The position numbers were made by a program, and so were the translations under genes. Shown here in pieces: positions 8,623 to 17,678 of a stretch of DNA of 64,000 nucleotides (its first letter is position 1; the number at the start of each line of letters is the position of its first letter). The stretch is taken from contig NW_026570314.1 in NCBI RefSeq assembly GCF_019649055.1, positions 62,001-126,000 of the forward strand, read 5' to 3'. The notes beneath the pieces were generated by a model. That model saw only the letters and a list, made by a program, of their open reading frames with translations. It was not told the DNA's origin and searched no databases. This DNA is from Paramacrobiotus metropolitanus. Lineage: Eukaryota; Tardigrada; Eutardigrada; Parachela; Macrobiotidae.

Positions 8623-11600
8623 ATTCGTGAATCGTGACGACTACGGAAAGCGGCTCGATTAACTGCCTTCCTTGATACGCTGTATGTACAATTCTTCCTT
8701 TAACATGGTCAGGACAGCGGTGAACATTTAATTTTAAATCTTTTGCCATCTTCAGAGACATGACAGATATGCTAGAACCCGTATCCAGCATAGTTTTCAC
8801 CTTCTGATAGTTGATATCGATTACAGAGTACCACGCCTGGGCATCAAGAGTGGGCAGGAGACAAACGTGGTCAGCTAACGGATATTGCGAAAAATCCTGG
8901 ACTTCCATCTTATGACACTGTGGCGCCGGCGAGGACAGACCAGCAGGTAAGTCCAATTCCATCATGTTCATCTGTTGCGGAGGATTATTATATTCAGCCA
9001 ATAATTCTGCCGACGGCTCATACTGGCGAGGAAGTACATATTGATTTGTACAACCTGCTGCTGGGTGTAAACCATGGCAGCGGAAGCAAATTTCAACTCC
9101 ACGATTTGTCCGCCATTTTTCTCTTTGAATATTTCGTTCATCAAACGGAGGTTGATTATTAGCTTGCTGATTGGGCCTAAAATTTTGATTCTGACGATTA
9201 TTATTATTATTATAACCACCACGCTGATTGTTTCCGCGATAGTTGTTATTTTGCCGGTAGTTCCCACGATTATAACCGCCGTTATTATTATTATTTACCG
9301 AGCCGTCCTGCTGATACTGCGGATCAAGATTCTGTACAGTTTGAACTGGCTGCGGCTGCGCAAATACTAGAACCATCGGATTCATCATCTGCATAGGGAC
9401 TGGCATCGCAGCCTGCATCGGGATGGGCTGCTGAAATGTTTGGGCGAATCGTACCGGTTGCTGTTCAACAAATTGTGGCTGCTGATAAACCGGAACCGGG
9501 ACAAACTGCGGCTGGGCAACATTCAGGACAGGCTGCACAGGAGCCGAATTCTGCTGCTGCGGAATCACCGTTTCCGTATATGGACGGGAATATCCTCCGC
9601 GATTATTCCCATAGTTTCCACGACCTCCACGAGTCGGGTAATAATTTCCTCTTTGAAACGAGCCACCGCGGCCGCCTCTATTTTCGTAATTAGAATTATT
9701 ATTATTACCGGCACTTCTCGGTTCAGCCGAAGTATTCTTCTGCGTCGGTTCTGGCGCTTTCTTATCTTTATTCATACGCTTCCACAATTTCTCACATTCC
9801 TGCAGCTTCTTCTCAAATTCTGTATAATTTTTAGGAGATGCATTATAAATTTCGCGGAACCATGCTGGCCGGTGATCCTGCACGCCCTCCAAAAGTGCTT
9901 CGACTTGTTCCTCATCAGATATTTTCAGTTCTTCAAACCATGGCAGGAAACTATCCAGGTAAGCACGAACCGGCTCGTAGAAATCAAGTTTACGGTTATT
10001 CATTTTTCTACGAATATCAGCTTTAGAGAGAGAACCATTAAAATGTGAGATAATTGCCGGTTTGAAGAAATCATTCCATGACTTTCCTTTATTGTCCTTC
10101 CAGAACTTTTCGAACCATTGAAAAGATGCTCCAGTGAATGCACCGGTTATTCTGCGACAGGTAACCTCATCATCCCAATTGTTCGTGGTTCGGCACTGTT
10201 CAACATTCATCAGCCACTTTTGAATTTTTTCCGGATGAGAGTCATCAAAGGTAAGCAGCTTCATGGCTCCAACCTTATCACTACCTTTTTCTGCGAGTTT
10301 TGCCAGTAATTCGACAACACTCTCTTGAGTAAGCGTTGCTCTGTCTGAAATCTGTGTTTGCTTAATTAACCACTCTTCCAGTTGGGGATTTCTGGATACA
10401 GAGTCGTTACTTGCCGTACTACTGGGACAGCGGATGGAATCATCATCCATCGGAATGCCATCCATGAATTCATTCTCTGTGTCTGAACCATCCCTGTTTT
10501 CAGTTCCACGGGACTGACGAGTAGGGTCATCTGCTGCTCGTCTAAAGACCTCATGACGTAAATCGGTTGGTCTATTTTTTCTCGGCACTGTCTCTTTTGG
10601 AATCTGGCCTTCGGAAGACGAACGCTGCACGGAGTGCGCTTCAGAAAACTCTACACGCGATTCCTGCCTGGGTCTGCGTAAAATACCAACCGGATTGCCT
10701 GTTGCAGCCGAAGGCTGTTCGCTAGACACATGGTAATTCTGTGGATCAAACATTGGGAATGGAGTAGGCCGTACTACATCTCCTGTCGCTACTGGTGCCT
10801 CCCTTTCGAAGTGTATCTGGCCGCCTCCCAGAGCAACACCTGGGTTTCGAAACTGGTGGAGCTGCGTACATGCTTGCCGATATTCCTCCTCCATTTTGGT
10901 AAGTTGTCCCTGTTTTTCGTACCACTGATCGCGGAGCTGTCGGTTCTCTTCGTACAACCTATTACAATGTTCTGATTTTTCGTACGCAGCAGCTTGTGCT
11001 TCTTTCTTAGCTTTAACTGCTTTTTCACAATTAGCACATTTATTATCAGACTTAAATTCCTCAAGTTCAGCCTGTACTTTTCGGACAGTTTCTCTTTCTG
11101 CATTTAATAACCCCTGAAGCCGGTCAATTTCTTTCTGACTTGCTTCATTGCTTTCTTTAGGAATGTGCATCGGGCCAACAGTGGACAATTTATTGAGCTG
11201 AACGTTCGCATGCGTGAGGTCTCGCTGAAGCGTATCCTCCCTGTCCTTGGCGCGCTTCTTTTCATCGTCCAACTCTTTGGTGAGTTTCTGAGACAGGTTT
11301 TGCGCATCTGTTAAGTTTTTATTCGTCAACTTATGCGCGTCTCTTTCAGCATTTAAATCCTTATATGCTTTGGTCAATTTCTGATCCAAGTCAACCATTT
11401 GTTTTGCCGTGTCTGGAAGTGTCTGTGCCTTAAAACTATCAATGGTAACTCTTGCAACCGACAACTCTCTCTGAACATCTTCCAGCTGCTTTTCTAATTG
11501 CCGGTTGGTATCTTTTAACGTATCTTTTTCATTTTTCATACTGTCATAGGCGTTTTGCGCATTTTTATTTGCGTCCCTTAACCGGTTTAAATTATCACTT

Positions 11601-12382
11601 GCAATCCGTAATTCATTAGTTAGCCGGTCATTCGCCGTTTGTTCATTATCGAATTTAATGCGCATTTCATTAAAATCTGACTGGAATTTTAACTTTTGAT
11701 TTCGTTCTTCCTCAACTCGGGCGTCTAAAGACATCGAGTTTCCCATTTCATCCACTTTTGTTTTTGTGGACGCAATAAGAGTGCGGAGACTCTGGAGAAG
11801 CACTGGCATTGTGTTCCTGACAATTAACCCAACCTCCTGGTCTGTTTCAGCTGCCTCAAGTTGTTCGTCCACTTCTTTCGCCTGGGAAAGAAATTCGTCA
11901 TCCGGTTGTTCGAAATCTTTCTCAGAGACGAAGCTGTGTAGTTTTAGCTGCGCCGGGTGGAAACTCATTGTTCCCCCAATAATGCCTTTGCTCTTCTTTG
12001 TGCTTTCAGATCCCTCCGAGGCATCCTCTTTATCTGCACCAGCTAATTCAATTAAATTATTGTCCGACTGGGAAGAAGGAATCTCCACCGGACCGCTGAT
12101 CACGCTTCCATTTTCCGACACCGGTTCTTCATGCAAGGATCCAGACGCCTGTGTTTGGACTTTTTCCTTTGCACTGCGCGTGACACGCTCAGTTGCAGCT
12201 TGCTTTTTGGGAGTTTTTCCGGCTGTTTTAGCCGCCAGATGAGCTGCTTGTGCCGCTGCTCTACGTTCACCCAAGTTGTTTATGTAATCTGGAAGCCATT
12301 TCAACGCATCTTGATGAGCTTTATCTAACTGTTCGTCCGTAATGTCCAGGTAAGCTTCCGGAATACAACACTCATGGTCCAA
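8489..12382 (-). CDS. gag: Element A Gag, with protease start at its C-terminus
   Basis: About 1297 codons are open in the same frame as the short upstream ORF, from which one UAG separates them. Residues about 190-480 form a long predicted coiled coil (heptad-like K/E/L/N sequence). A retrotransposon-gag capsid domain follows (HPEKIQKWLMNVE, GASFQWFEKFW, YLDSFLPWFEELK). Then comes a Gly/Asn/Arg-rich nucleic-acid-binding region and a Q/P/V-rich stretch. CFRCHGLHPAAGC is a zinc knuckle with one residue fewer than the usual C-x2-C-x4-H-x4-C spacing. The protease begins near residue 1199 with LDTGSS, the retropepsin active site. The frame runs about 40 codons past the point where homology switches frames. 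Confidence 0.8.
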   Translation of the reverse strand: MDHECCIPEAYLDITDEQLDKAHQDALKWLPDYINNLGERRAAAQAAHLAAKTAGKTPKKQAATERVTRSAKEKVQTQASGSLHEEPVSENGSVISGPVEIPSSQSDNNLIELAGADKEDASEGSESTKKSKGIIGGTMSFHPAQLKLHSFVSEKDFEQPDDEFLSQAKEVDEQLEAAETDQEVGLIVRNTMPVLLQSLRTLIASTKTKVDEMGNSMSLDARVEEERNQKLKFQSDFNEMRIKFDNEQTANDRLTNELRIASDNLNRLRDANKNAQNAYDSMKNEKDTLKDTNRQLEKQLEDVQRELSVARVTIDSFKAQTLPDTAKQMVDLDQKLTKAYKDLNAERDAHKLTNKNLTDAQNLSQKLTKELDDEKKRAKDREDTLQRDLTHANVQLNKLSTVGPMHIPKESNEASQKEIDRLQGLLNAERETVRKVQAELEEFKSDNKCANCEKAVKAKKEAQAAAYEKSEHCNRLYEENRQLRDQWYEKQGQLTKMEEEYRQACTQLHQFRNPGVALGGGQIHFEREAPVATGDVVRPTPFPMFDPQNYHVSSEQPSAATGNPVGILRRPRQESRVEFSEAHSVQRSSSEGQIPKETVPRKNRPTDLRHEVFRRAADDPTRQSRGTENRDGSDTENEFMDGIPMDDDSIRCPSSTASNDSVSRNPQLEEWLIKQTQISDRATLTQESVVELLAKLAEKGSDKVGAMKLLTFDDSHPEKIQKWLMNVEQCRTTNNWDDEVTCRRITGAFTGASFQWFEKFWKDNKGKSWNDFFKPAIISHFNGSLSKADIRRKMNNRKLDFYEPVRAYLDSFLPWFEELKISDEEQVEALLEGVQDHRPAWFREIYNASPKNYTEFEKKLQECEKLWKRMNKDKKAPEPTQKNTSAEPRSAGNNNNSNYENRGGRGGSFQRGNYYPTRGGRGNYGNNRGGYSRPYTETVIPQQQNSAPVQPVLNVAQPQFVPVPVYQQPQFVEQQPVRFAQTFQQPIPMQAAMPVPMQMMNPMVLVFAQPQPVQTVQNLDPQYQQDGSVNNNNNGGYNRGNYRQNNNYRGNNQRGGYNNNNNRQNQNFRPNQQANNQPPFDERNIQREKWRTNRGVEICFRCHGLHPAAGCTNQYVLPRQYEPSAELLAEYNNPPQQMNMMELDLPAGLSSPAPQCHKMEVQDFSQYPLADHVCLLPTLDAQAWYSVIDINYQKVKTMLDTGSSISVMSLKMAKDLKLNVHRCPDHVKGRIVHTAYQGRQLIEPLSVVVTIHEFGIWDIGQFYFRQRSRCFRFRLFSYEAFYPRHEYDDVAPVAQTV

Positions 12383-12652
12383 CTATGTTCGATAATAGTT
12401 GGGTTGTTTAATTTTGGGATTAATTATCCGTCTTATTTCTTGATAATCTATCCAATCTTTTCCACAAAATGCATCTTGTGCTTCTGGTGGAATAACGTTC
12501 AAAGCTAGGTACATGAGACCCAGCGGCATTTCTTTCGGTTTGAACCTAAATCTGGTTTGAGCTCTCGCTCCTTCATATGCACCAATAATTACTTTATCGT
12601 CTGGTATTCTTCGCGGCGGAGGCCGAGTCCTGGGGACTGAACTACCAGACAT
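12383..12652 (-). CDS. Element A Gag N-terminal segment ending at an in-frame UAG
   Basis: Starts at a genuine ATG (12652) just after the leader and runs 89 codons to TAG at 12385-12383. The next codon is the first of the 1297-codon Gag frame, with no frame change. The product is basic and proline-rich at its start (MSGSSVPRTRPPPRR). Either the stop is a recent CAG-to-TAG type mutation or Gag is made by readthrough. The base after the stop is T and I see no classical readthrough hexamer (CARYYA), so mutation is the simpler reading. Confidence 0.7.
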   Translation of the reverse strand: MSGSSVPRTRPPPRRIPDDKVIIGAYEGARAQTRFRFKPKEMPLGLMYLALNVIPPEAQDAFCGKDWIDYQEIRRIINPKIKQPNYYRT

Positions 12653-13417
12653 TTTACTTTACTTTGAATTAACCTTTGCGGCTATTCAAAATACAGTTTA
12701 CAGCAGCGATTATGCTACTGCTTTCTCTGAAATTTCGTACTTGCAATTGTGCAAGATTACTCACTAACAATCCTCCTTTAAGGTTTGAATTGCTTCGTGA
12801 AAAATTAATGCAGCCGACCTTTGCGGTTTCGACTACAAAAATAACAGTTAAAATTATTCAGCTGTACTGTGCGTACTGCCGTAATCTTAACTCACGGGTC
12901 AATCACCGTTTGCCGGTGTTGACAAATTTTGCTGTCACAATCTCTAGCTGCTGATTCTGGCTACCGCTTGCGGCTTGCCTTTATCTAGCTGCTGGAGATC
13001 GTTATCTCACCTAGCCACTGACAATGGCTTGGTACTCACTATCTGATCTATCTGCAGGCCAGGTACACTGACACTGCACTTTACAGTTTATTCACGCAGT
13101 TACTGCTTTGCGCAGACAACCCGGAAATTACCCACAAAATACCACTTTCTGCACACAGCCGACCTTTAAGGTTTCGACTGTTTTCCTACGGTCCGAATTA
13201 AATAAATTTAATTTAATTGGCGAGGAAGCTTAGCCGTGAGGAAGCTCACAATTTGCGAGGAAGCTCGCCAAAAATCAATTAAATTAGGCCAGATCGGGAA
13301 CGCTGACCTCCTTCGGCGTACCTTTGCGGTTCGACGCCTTTCTATGCGGACCACTTTACAAATAAATTACCATCAAACTTTCCACCAATAATTTTCTGTT
13401 ACATCGGGAAAATTAAA
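12653..13417 (-). promoter_or_regulatory. Element A 5' leader with repeated motifs and a long hairpin
   Basis: About 765 bp between the primer binding site and the Gag ATG with no long ORF. A motif close to ACCTTTGCGGTTTCGAC recurs near 12673, 12819, 13163 and 13322. At about 13208-13288 an AT-rich inverted repeat (AATTTAATTGGCGAG at the left, its complement at the right) encloses three GAGGAAGCT repeats. Leaders of this kind usually hold dimerisation, packaging or ribosome-entry structures, so such a role is inferred. Confidence 0.45.
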
Positions 13418-13435
13418 AGACACCGGTGGGCGCCA
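13418..13435 (-). other. Element A primer binding site, tRNA-Lys type
   Basis: On the minus strand the sequence right after the LTR is TGGCGCCCACCGG. The first nine bases equal the start of the primer binding site complementary to the 3' end of tRNA-Lys (TGGCGCCCAACG). It sits immediately after a CA that ends the LTR, as expected for a Metaviridae PBS. The match beyond nine bases is poor. Confidence 0.65.
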
Positions 13436-14024
13436 TGTCGTGTATAATCGTTCACACCGGTTAAGGTTCCATGAACAATCTTTACTCTTCCACGCCTGTA
13501 ATGCTCAGTCGGTAGGCACTCGTACTCTCAAACTGTAACAGAATAATTACGGTGGAAACACGAACGACGAATCAGGAACACAAATCAGAAATCCCTCAGG
13601 AACACTCCAACTGCAACTTCCGGTCGCGAGTCCTGTGTGGATCGGCAAGAGCCAGGACAATTGTGTCACGAGCAAAATTGTATTCTATGCAATAATCCGG
13701 GAGCGATCATGTACGTCAGAAGGAACAAGTATTGCTGTCTCTTTATCCAATTCTCATCACAGTTCACAACGCTAGGAAATCGTAATTAGAGAGCAGTCTC
13801 AGAAGTAAATCTCAGACTACTGATTAGCGACTGCTGCCGATATCAGTGACAACAAGAACTTATATAGACTCTGCGTTATGACATCATTTACATCGCTAGT
13901 AAAAGAGAACAGCAAATCACAGTAGAGATTGACTAGATTATCTGTTATGTTGCAGGTGGAAGGCGGACAGTCAGCATCCGTACGTACACTCCGGCGTGTG
14001 ATCCTACTCCCACACGTCACAACA
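13436..14024 (-). repeat. Element A 5' LTR (outer end approximate)
   Basis: The inner end is set by the primer binding site. On the minus strand the LTR ends with ACGACA. The outer end is uncertain because no second LTR is available. The best TG start on the minus strand is rc of the CA at 14023-14024. A TATATAAG box near the centre fits the U3/R layout. The length would then be about 589 bp. Confidence 0.5.
13859..13866 (-). promoter_or_regulatory. TATA box in the element A LTR
   Basis: TATATAAG on the minus strand, within the proposed LTR and about 425 bp upstream of the primer binding site. Transcription would be expected to start near 13835 on the minus strand. Confidence 0.5.
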
Positions 14025-14073
14025 TCAAACCAAAGTAACGGAAAAAACATATTAGGAGCTGGGCTGTAATACT

Positions 14074-14975
14074 GGCCGGTCATCCACCTTTCTGTGAAGG
14101 TCATCAACCTTTTCATAAAGGTCATCAACCTTTCCGTAAAGGTCATCAACCTTTCCGTAAAACCGTCCACCTTTCTGCCGGCGGCGTCCATTGATGTTAT
14201 TGTGCTCATTGTATTGTATGTAGTACATTGTGCCACACAACTATTTCGCCACTCGGTAATACATATTATGTCGACTATGTTCGTACCTTGCGTCTGCAAT
14301 TTTGATCATAGTTAAGCGAATTAACTGATCAGGCAATAGCAATGGTAACAACTGTGACAGAAAATCTTTGCAATGGCGCAAAAGCTTGATGAATGGATGC
14401 CGCCACCCGTCGGCAGAAAGGTGGATGCTACGCTCGCTTTTTGCAGTTCTGCCGGTAAATAAGGCGAATTATCTTTGCTCGTTTCTTAATTAAAATTTTG
14501 AGTTAAGGATGAGGAAACTTGCAACCGATTAATCGTAAAATGACGGACTTTGTGAAATTTTTGCACCGCACAGAGAAATCAATGCAAAAATGACAAGAAC
14601 TTCTTCCATACTCCACTTTTGCAAGACCGTTGGCGGATTCTGTGACTACGTTCTGTGAGCTGCATGTCAATATTAGGCCTACTTACGCAATTGAACACGT
14701 AGACGAAGTGTGATAAAAAACGAACCACTCGATTCCGCAAACTTAAGGTTTATGCACACAATGGCTGCGAAGCAAATTAATGGATACCGCCGGTGGAAAG
14801 GTTGATGACCTTTAGAGAAAGGTTGATGGAAAGGTTGATGACCTTTCGAGAAAGGTTGATGGATAGGTTGATGACCTTTCGAGAAAGGTTGATGACCTTT
14901 GTAGAAAGGTTGATGACCTTCATTGTCCGTCAACCATCAACCCGTCAACCTTCCTGCCGGCTACAGGCGCGTGTA
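14074..14975. mobile_element. Foldback-like element with inverted minisatellite arms
   Basis: The left arm (about 14086-14192) is a tandem array of a 21-bp unit containing AAGGTCATCAACCTTT. The right arm (about 14789-14962) is an array of the complementary unit, AAAGGTTGATGACCTTT. Both arms end near a CTGCCGGC block. Each unit is itself a small inverted repeat (AAAGGT, TGATG loop, ACCTTT). The spacer (about 14193-14788) holds another GGCAGAAAGGTGGATG block near 14411 in inverted orientation to 14163. No target duplication was identified with confidence and no transposase is present. Confidence 0.6.
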
Positions 14976-15884
14976 ATAAATTACTAATAATGAAAGTTTG
15001 CGATTCTTGCAATGTACGGTGCACATCCTCACATTAGAAGTTACTCTTTGTATAGTTATGTAAGGGCGGGACGCCCCGCCCTCCTGAGTAGCTATTCGCT
15101 GTTTCTGGGGATTTCCACCCCGCACATTGCTGCGCTGTTTTGACGGACCTTCAGCACAGTTGCACTGGCTGCAGGATCCTTCCTCATTAGTCTGGTGTTG
15201 CTGCGCCACGGTGCGCATTAGATTCGGCAATAAAGCCTCATCCGGGTTCACGCTGTTCGCTGTCGAGGATACGCGTGGCGCCCATACGGCCCCACGTTAT
15301 AGTTACTAATGTATAGTTACTCCTTTGTGCGTGCAGATGCATGATTCCGACTTCGCCTGACCACTGATAAAAAGCCGACACAAATTTAGCTATTCTGGTA
15401 CCCCCAAATAATCTTTGGCTGCTGGTAATATACACGATTTTTGACGAAAACAATTTAATCTAACAAAATTACGGCAATCGCAATTGAATTACTGTAGGTG
15501 GTAAACTATTAGGATTTATCACACATACGCACTCAGTAACAGTTTTTCTAAAAAAAGCAGAAGGTTGCTGTTCTCATGCGCTGTGAATTGGCAAAGGACA
15601 CAATTTCATGCAATTAAAATGTAGTAGTATATAGAATTGTTATATATTCGCTGCGCAACGTGCATGAATATCAAAGGAAAAAAACGTCCATAAACGCAAC
15701 GACGCTTTCAGAAGGCTGCTTGTACGACTAATCAGTTTGACGTCTTCAGTTGCTGGAACCACGCTATTTCCGGTCTAGGCCTACTAGCAACAATACACCT
15801 TGAAACAGAACATTGTTATGTAATATTATTTCCGTTGATCCATTTCCGGCAACCGTTCAGTGGGACATGCCTTTTCATTATTCA
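14976..15884. other. No gene recognised
   Basis: Spacer between the foldback element and BTB copy 1. A short GC-rich palindrome (GGGCGGGACGCCCCGCCC) lies at about 15064-15081. The remainder is AT-rich and without long ORFs. Confidence 0.5.
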
Positions 15885-17678
15885 TTAATATTCATCAGGA
15901 AGGTCAGCAGCCACTGTGATCTGAGCTTGCAGTTTCAACGAGAAGTCACTAGGATTAGTGTAGCCCAACAGATCCACTAATTTCTGTGAATAAAACTTAC
16001 GTGACCAATGTCCCATGGTAAGTTGGTAACCCAGCATTTCCCGGTACGAAGCACTCACCTCCGTGGAGATCAATTCCGCAGCTCCCACGATCCAACTACT
16101 CTTGTGGAACAACATTGATTTCTCTACAACATCGTGGAATATTTACGCGAAGGTAGTTTAGTCAAGCGACGCCTCCGGTTGCATTAGCAGCCAAAACGGA
16201 CATACTTTTCTTAATAGGCGCAGTTTCCAACCTCGATGGCAGCAGACGCAACTCGACATCGACCTGGCATTTCCAGTAATCGGATTTCGGTCGATCATAG
16301 CACTGCAGGTAGAAGCCCAGCGAAGGACAGCGAGAAGCAGTGTCCTTTATCACCTTCATATTCCTGCCAAACAACGAAAAGGTGTGGTGTCTGACGTCTG
16401 GCTTTCAACGATTTTGCCGGCTTTTTCTTGCGCTACACCCATTCCTTACCACAGCAAGCTTCCTCACTGTAATAGGATCGCTGTGCATACCCTTCGCCGG
16501 CAGTTCCCTCAAATCCGGAATCGTATAGTTGATGACACCCTCAGTGCGCACATCTAGAAATACAGCAATACTTTCTTTTTAAAACATAAGGACTATAGGT
16601 TTCAGCAAACGCATCAACTGGCGAACTTTGTCGAGGCTTGGTTGGGAACGATAACTGCGGTTTGATGGCGGCGTGTTTGTAGTGGCAGATATCCCATAGT
16701 TCAGACTCTAGCAACATACCAGTCTTAACACAAAACAACATTTCACCTTTGTGCCTTTATACTTTCGTTAACACAGGACCTATCTTTCATTTAAAAACGG
16801 CAGACAGAAACCGGCGCCTGGTTTAGCTGCTCCTTGTCCATGGTTTCGGCCTAAGGCTTACCCAAAAACAGATTAAAATTTGAGCGAATTTCATACCTTG
16901 CCGGGTCCATCCAGAAGCTGAGTGTCGGATAACAGCGGAAATCGGATAAGAAAAAACGTCTGACCTATCACTTCACGTCGGTTGGCGGAGTTGGCGTCCA
17001 TATTTTTTTGTGTACACATGTTTGCAGCCCACCTGCAAAAAAGATTTGTATGATCCACAGATTTAACGCGTTCATTCCTGCGTAAAGGAGAGCGGTCAAA
17101 ATCACTTTACAGTTTACTGTACTTGTCAACAGCCGAGTAAATTATGTCTTCGTTGGCGGTCAGCGTATCCCGTTCCAGAATGATACGCAGCGTCTCTTCT
17201 CCAATGGCATAAAACTGCTCAGATTCCCATACCATTTTCGGTGAATCATCAATCAGACATAAACACTTCTCCAGGATGCTCGGAGCAGCAACGGAATGGA
17301 GAAACGCCTACGCCGCACAACTTAATATCTGCCACAGCAAAAGAAGGAAAACCACACGTGAAAACTTACACTCTCCAGCATCTCCAGGCAGTTGCTGGTG
17401 TTGAGCAGATTCAGGATGAAGTCAATGCACATAGCGACAAACAATGGTAAGTCGTACTTGTCCGCGCAGCCCAATGTGGCAAAAACGTTATCTTGGGTAA
17501 ATTTCTTTACGGAATCGGAATAGATGTAGCTGTACAGTTTTACGCTTACAGTTACATGCCATTATTCGCTGCAGACGATAGAAAATATTGTACAAAGGAC
17601 ACCTAAGCATGTTGGCGAATGCCTCGGGAAGAATGTCAGGAATGCAGATGGGGGCAGAGCCGTTTTCTGGTACACGAC
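15885..17678 (-). pseudogene. BTB-BACK-MATH gene copy 1, lacks exon 1 and start of exon 2
   Basis: Minus-strand exons match the intact copy at 48723-50838 in order and size: partial exon 2 (17603-17678), exon 3 (17370-17529), exon 4 (17123-17307), exon 5 (16897-17032), exon 6 (16627-16723), exon 7 (16450-16553), exon 8 (16206-16363), exon 9 (16059-16123) and exon 10 (15885-15983, stop TAA). Splice sites are mostly GT-AG. Exon 7 has one extra base near its end (AAGCTTGCTG against AAGCTGCTG in sister copies), which breaks the frame. Exon 1 and the first half of exon 2 are missing because the gene is fused head-to-head with copy 2 at 17678/17679. It probably makes no full protein. Confidence 0.85.

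Larger units (their letters stand above)
858..14024 (-). mobile_element. Element A: large Ty3/Gypsy LTR retrotransposon, second LTR not in window
   Basis: The order of parts on the minus strand is LTR, primer binding site, leader, gag, protease, spacer, RT, RNase H, integrase and a third ORF. RT before RNase H before integrase is the Ty3/Gypsy (Metaviridae) order. The body from PBS to third ORF is about 12.6 kb, which is large for the family. Three reading-frame breaks (about 8620, 3315 and 2900) and one in-frame UAG (12383) mean that as written no full Gag-Pol can be made by plain translation. Apart from these the ORFs are long and open, so the copy looks fairly recent. Confidence 0.85.

Noticed and set aside
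9440-10048. 202-codon plus-strand ORF
   Set aside because: Antisense shadow of gag, no independent support.
11766-12242. 158-codon plus-strand ORF
   Set aside because: Antisense to the element A gag coding region; serine-rich shadow of the coiled-coil frame.
14094-14315. Peptide repeats of KVINLSV type
   Set aside because: Arise from translating the 21-bp minisatellite of the foldback arm.
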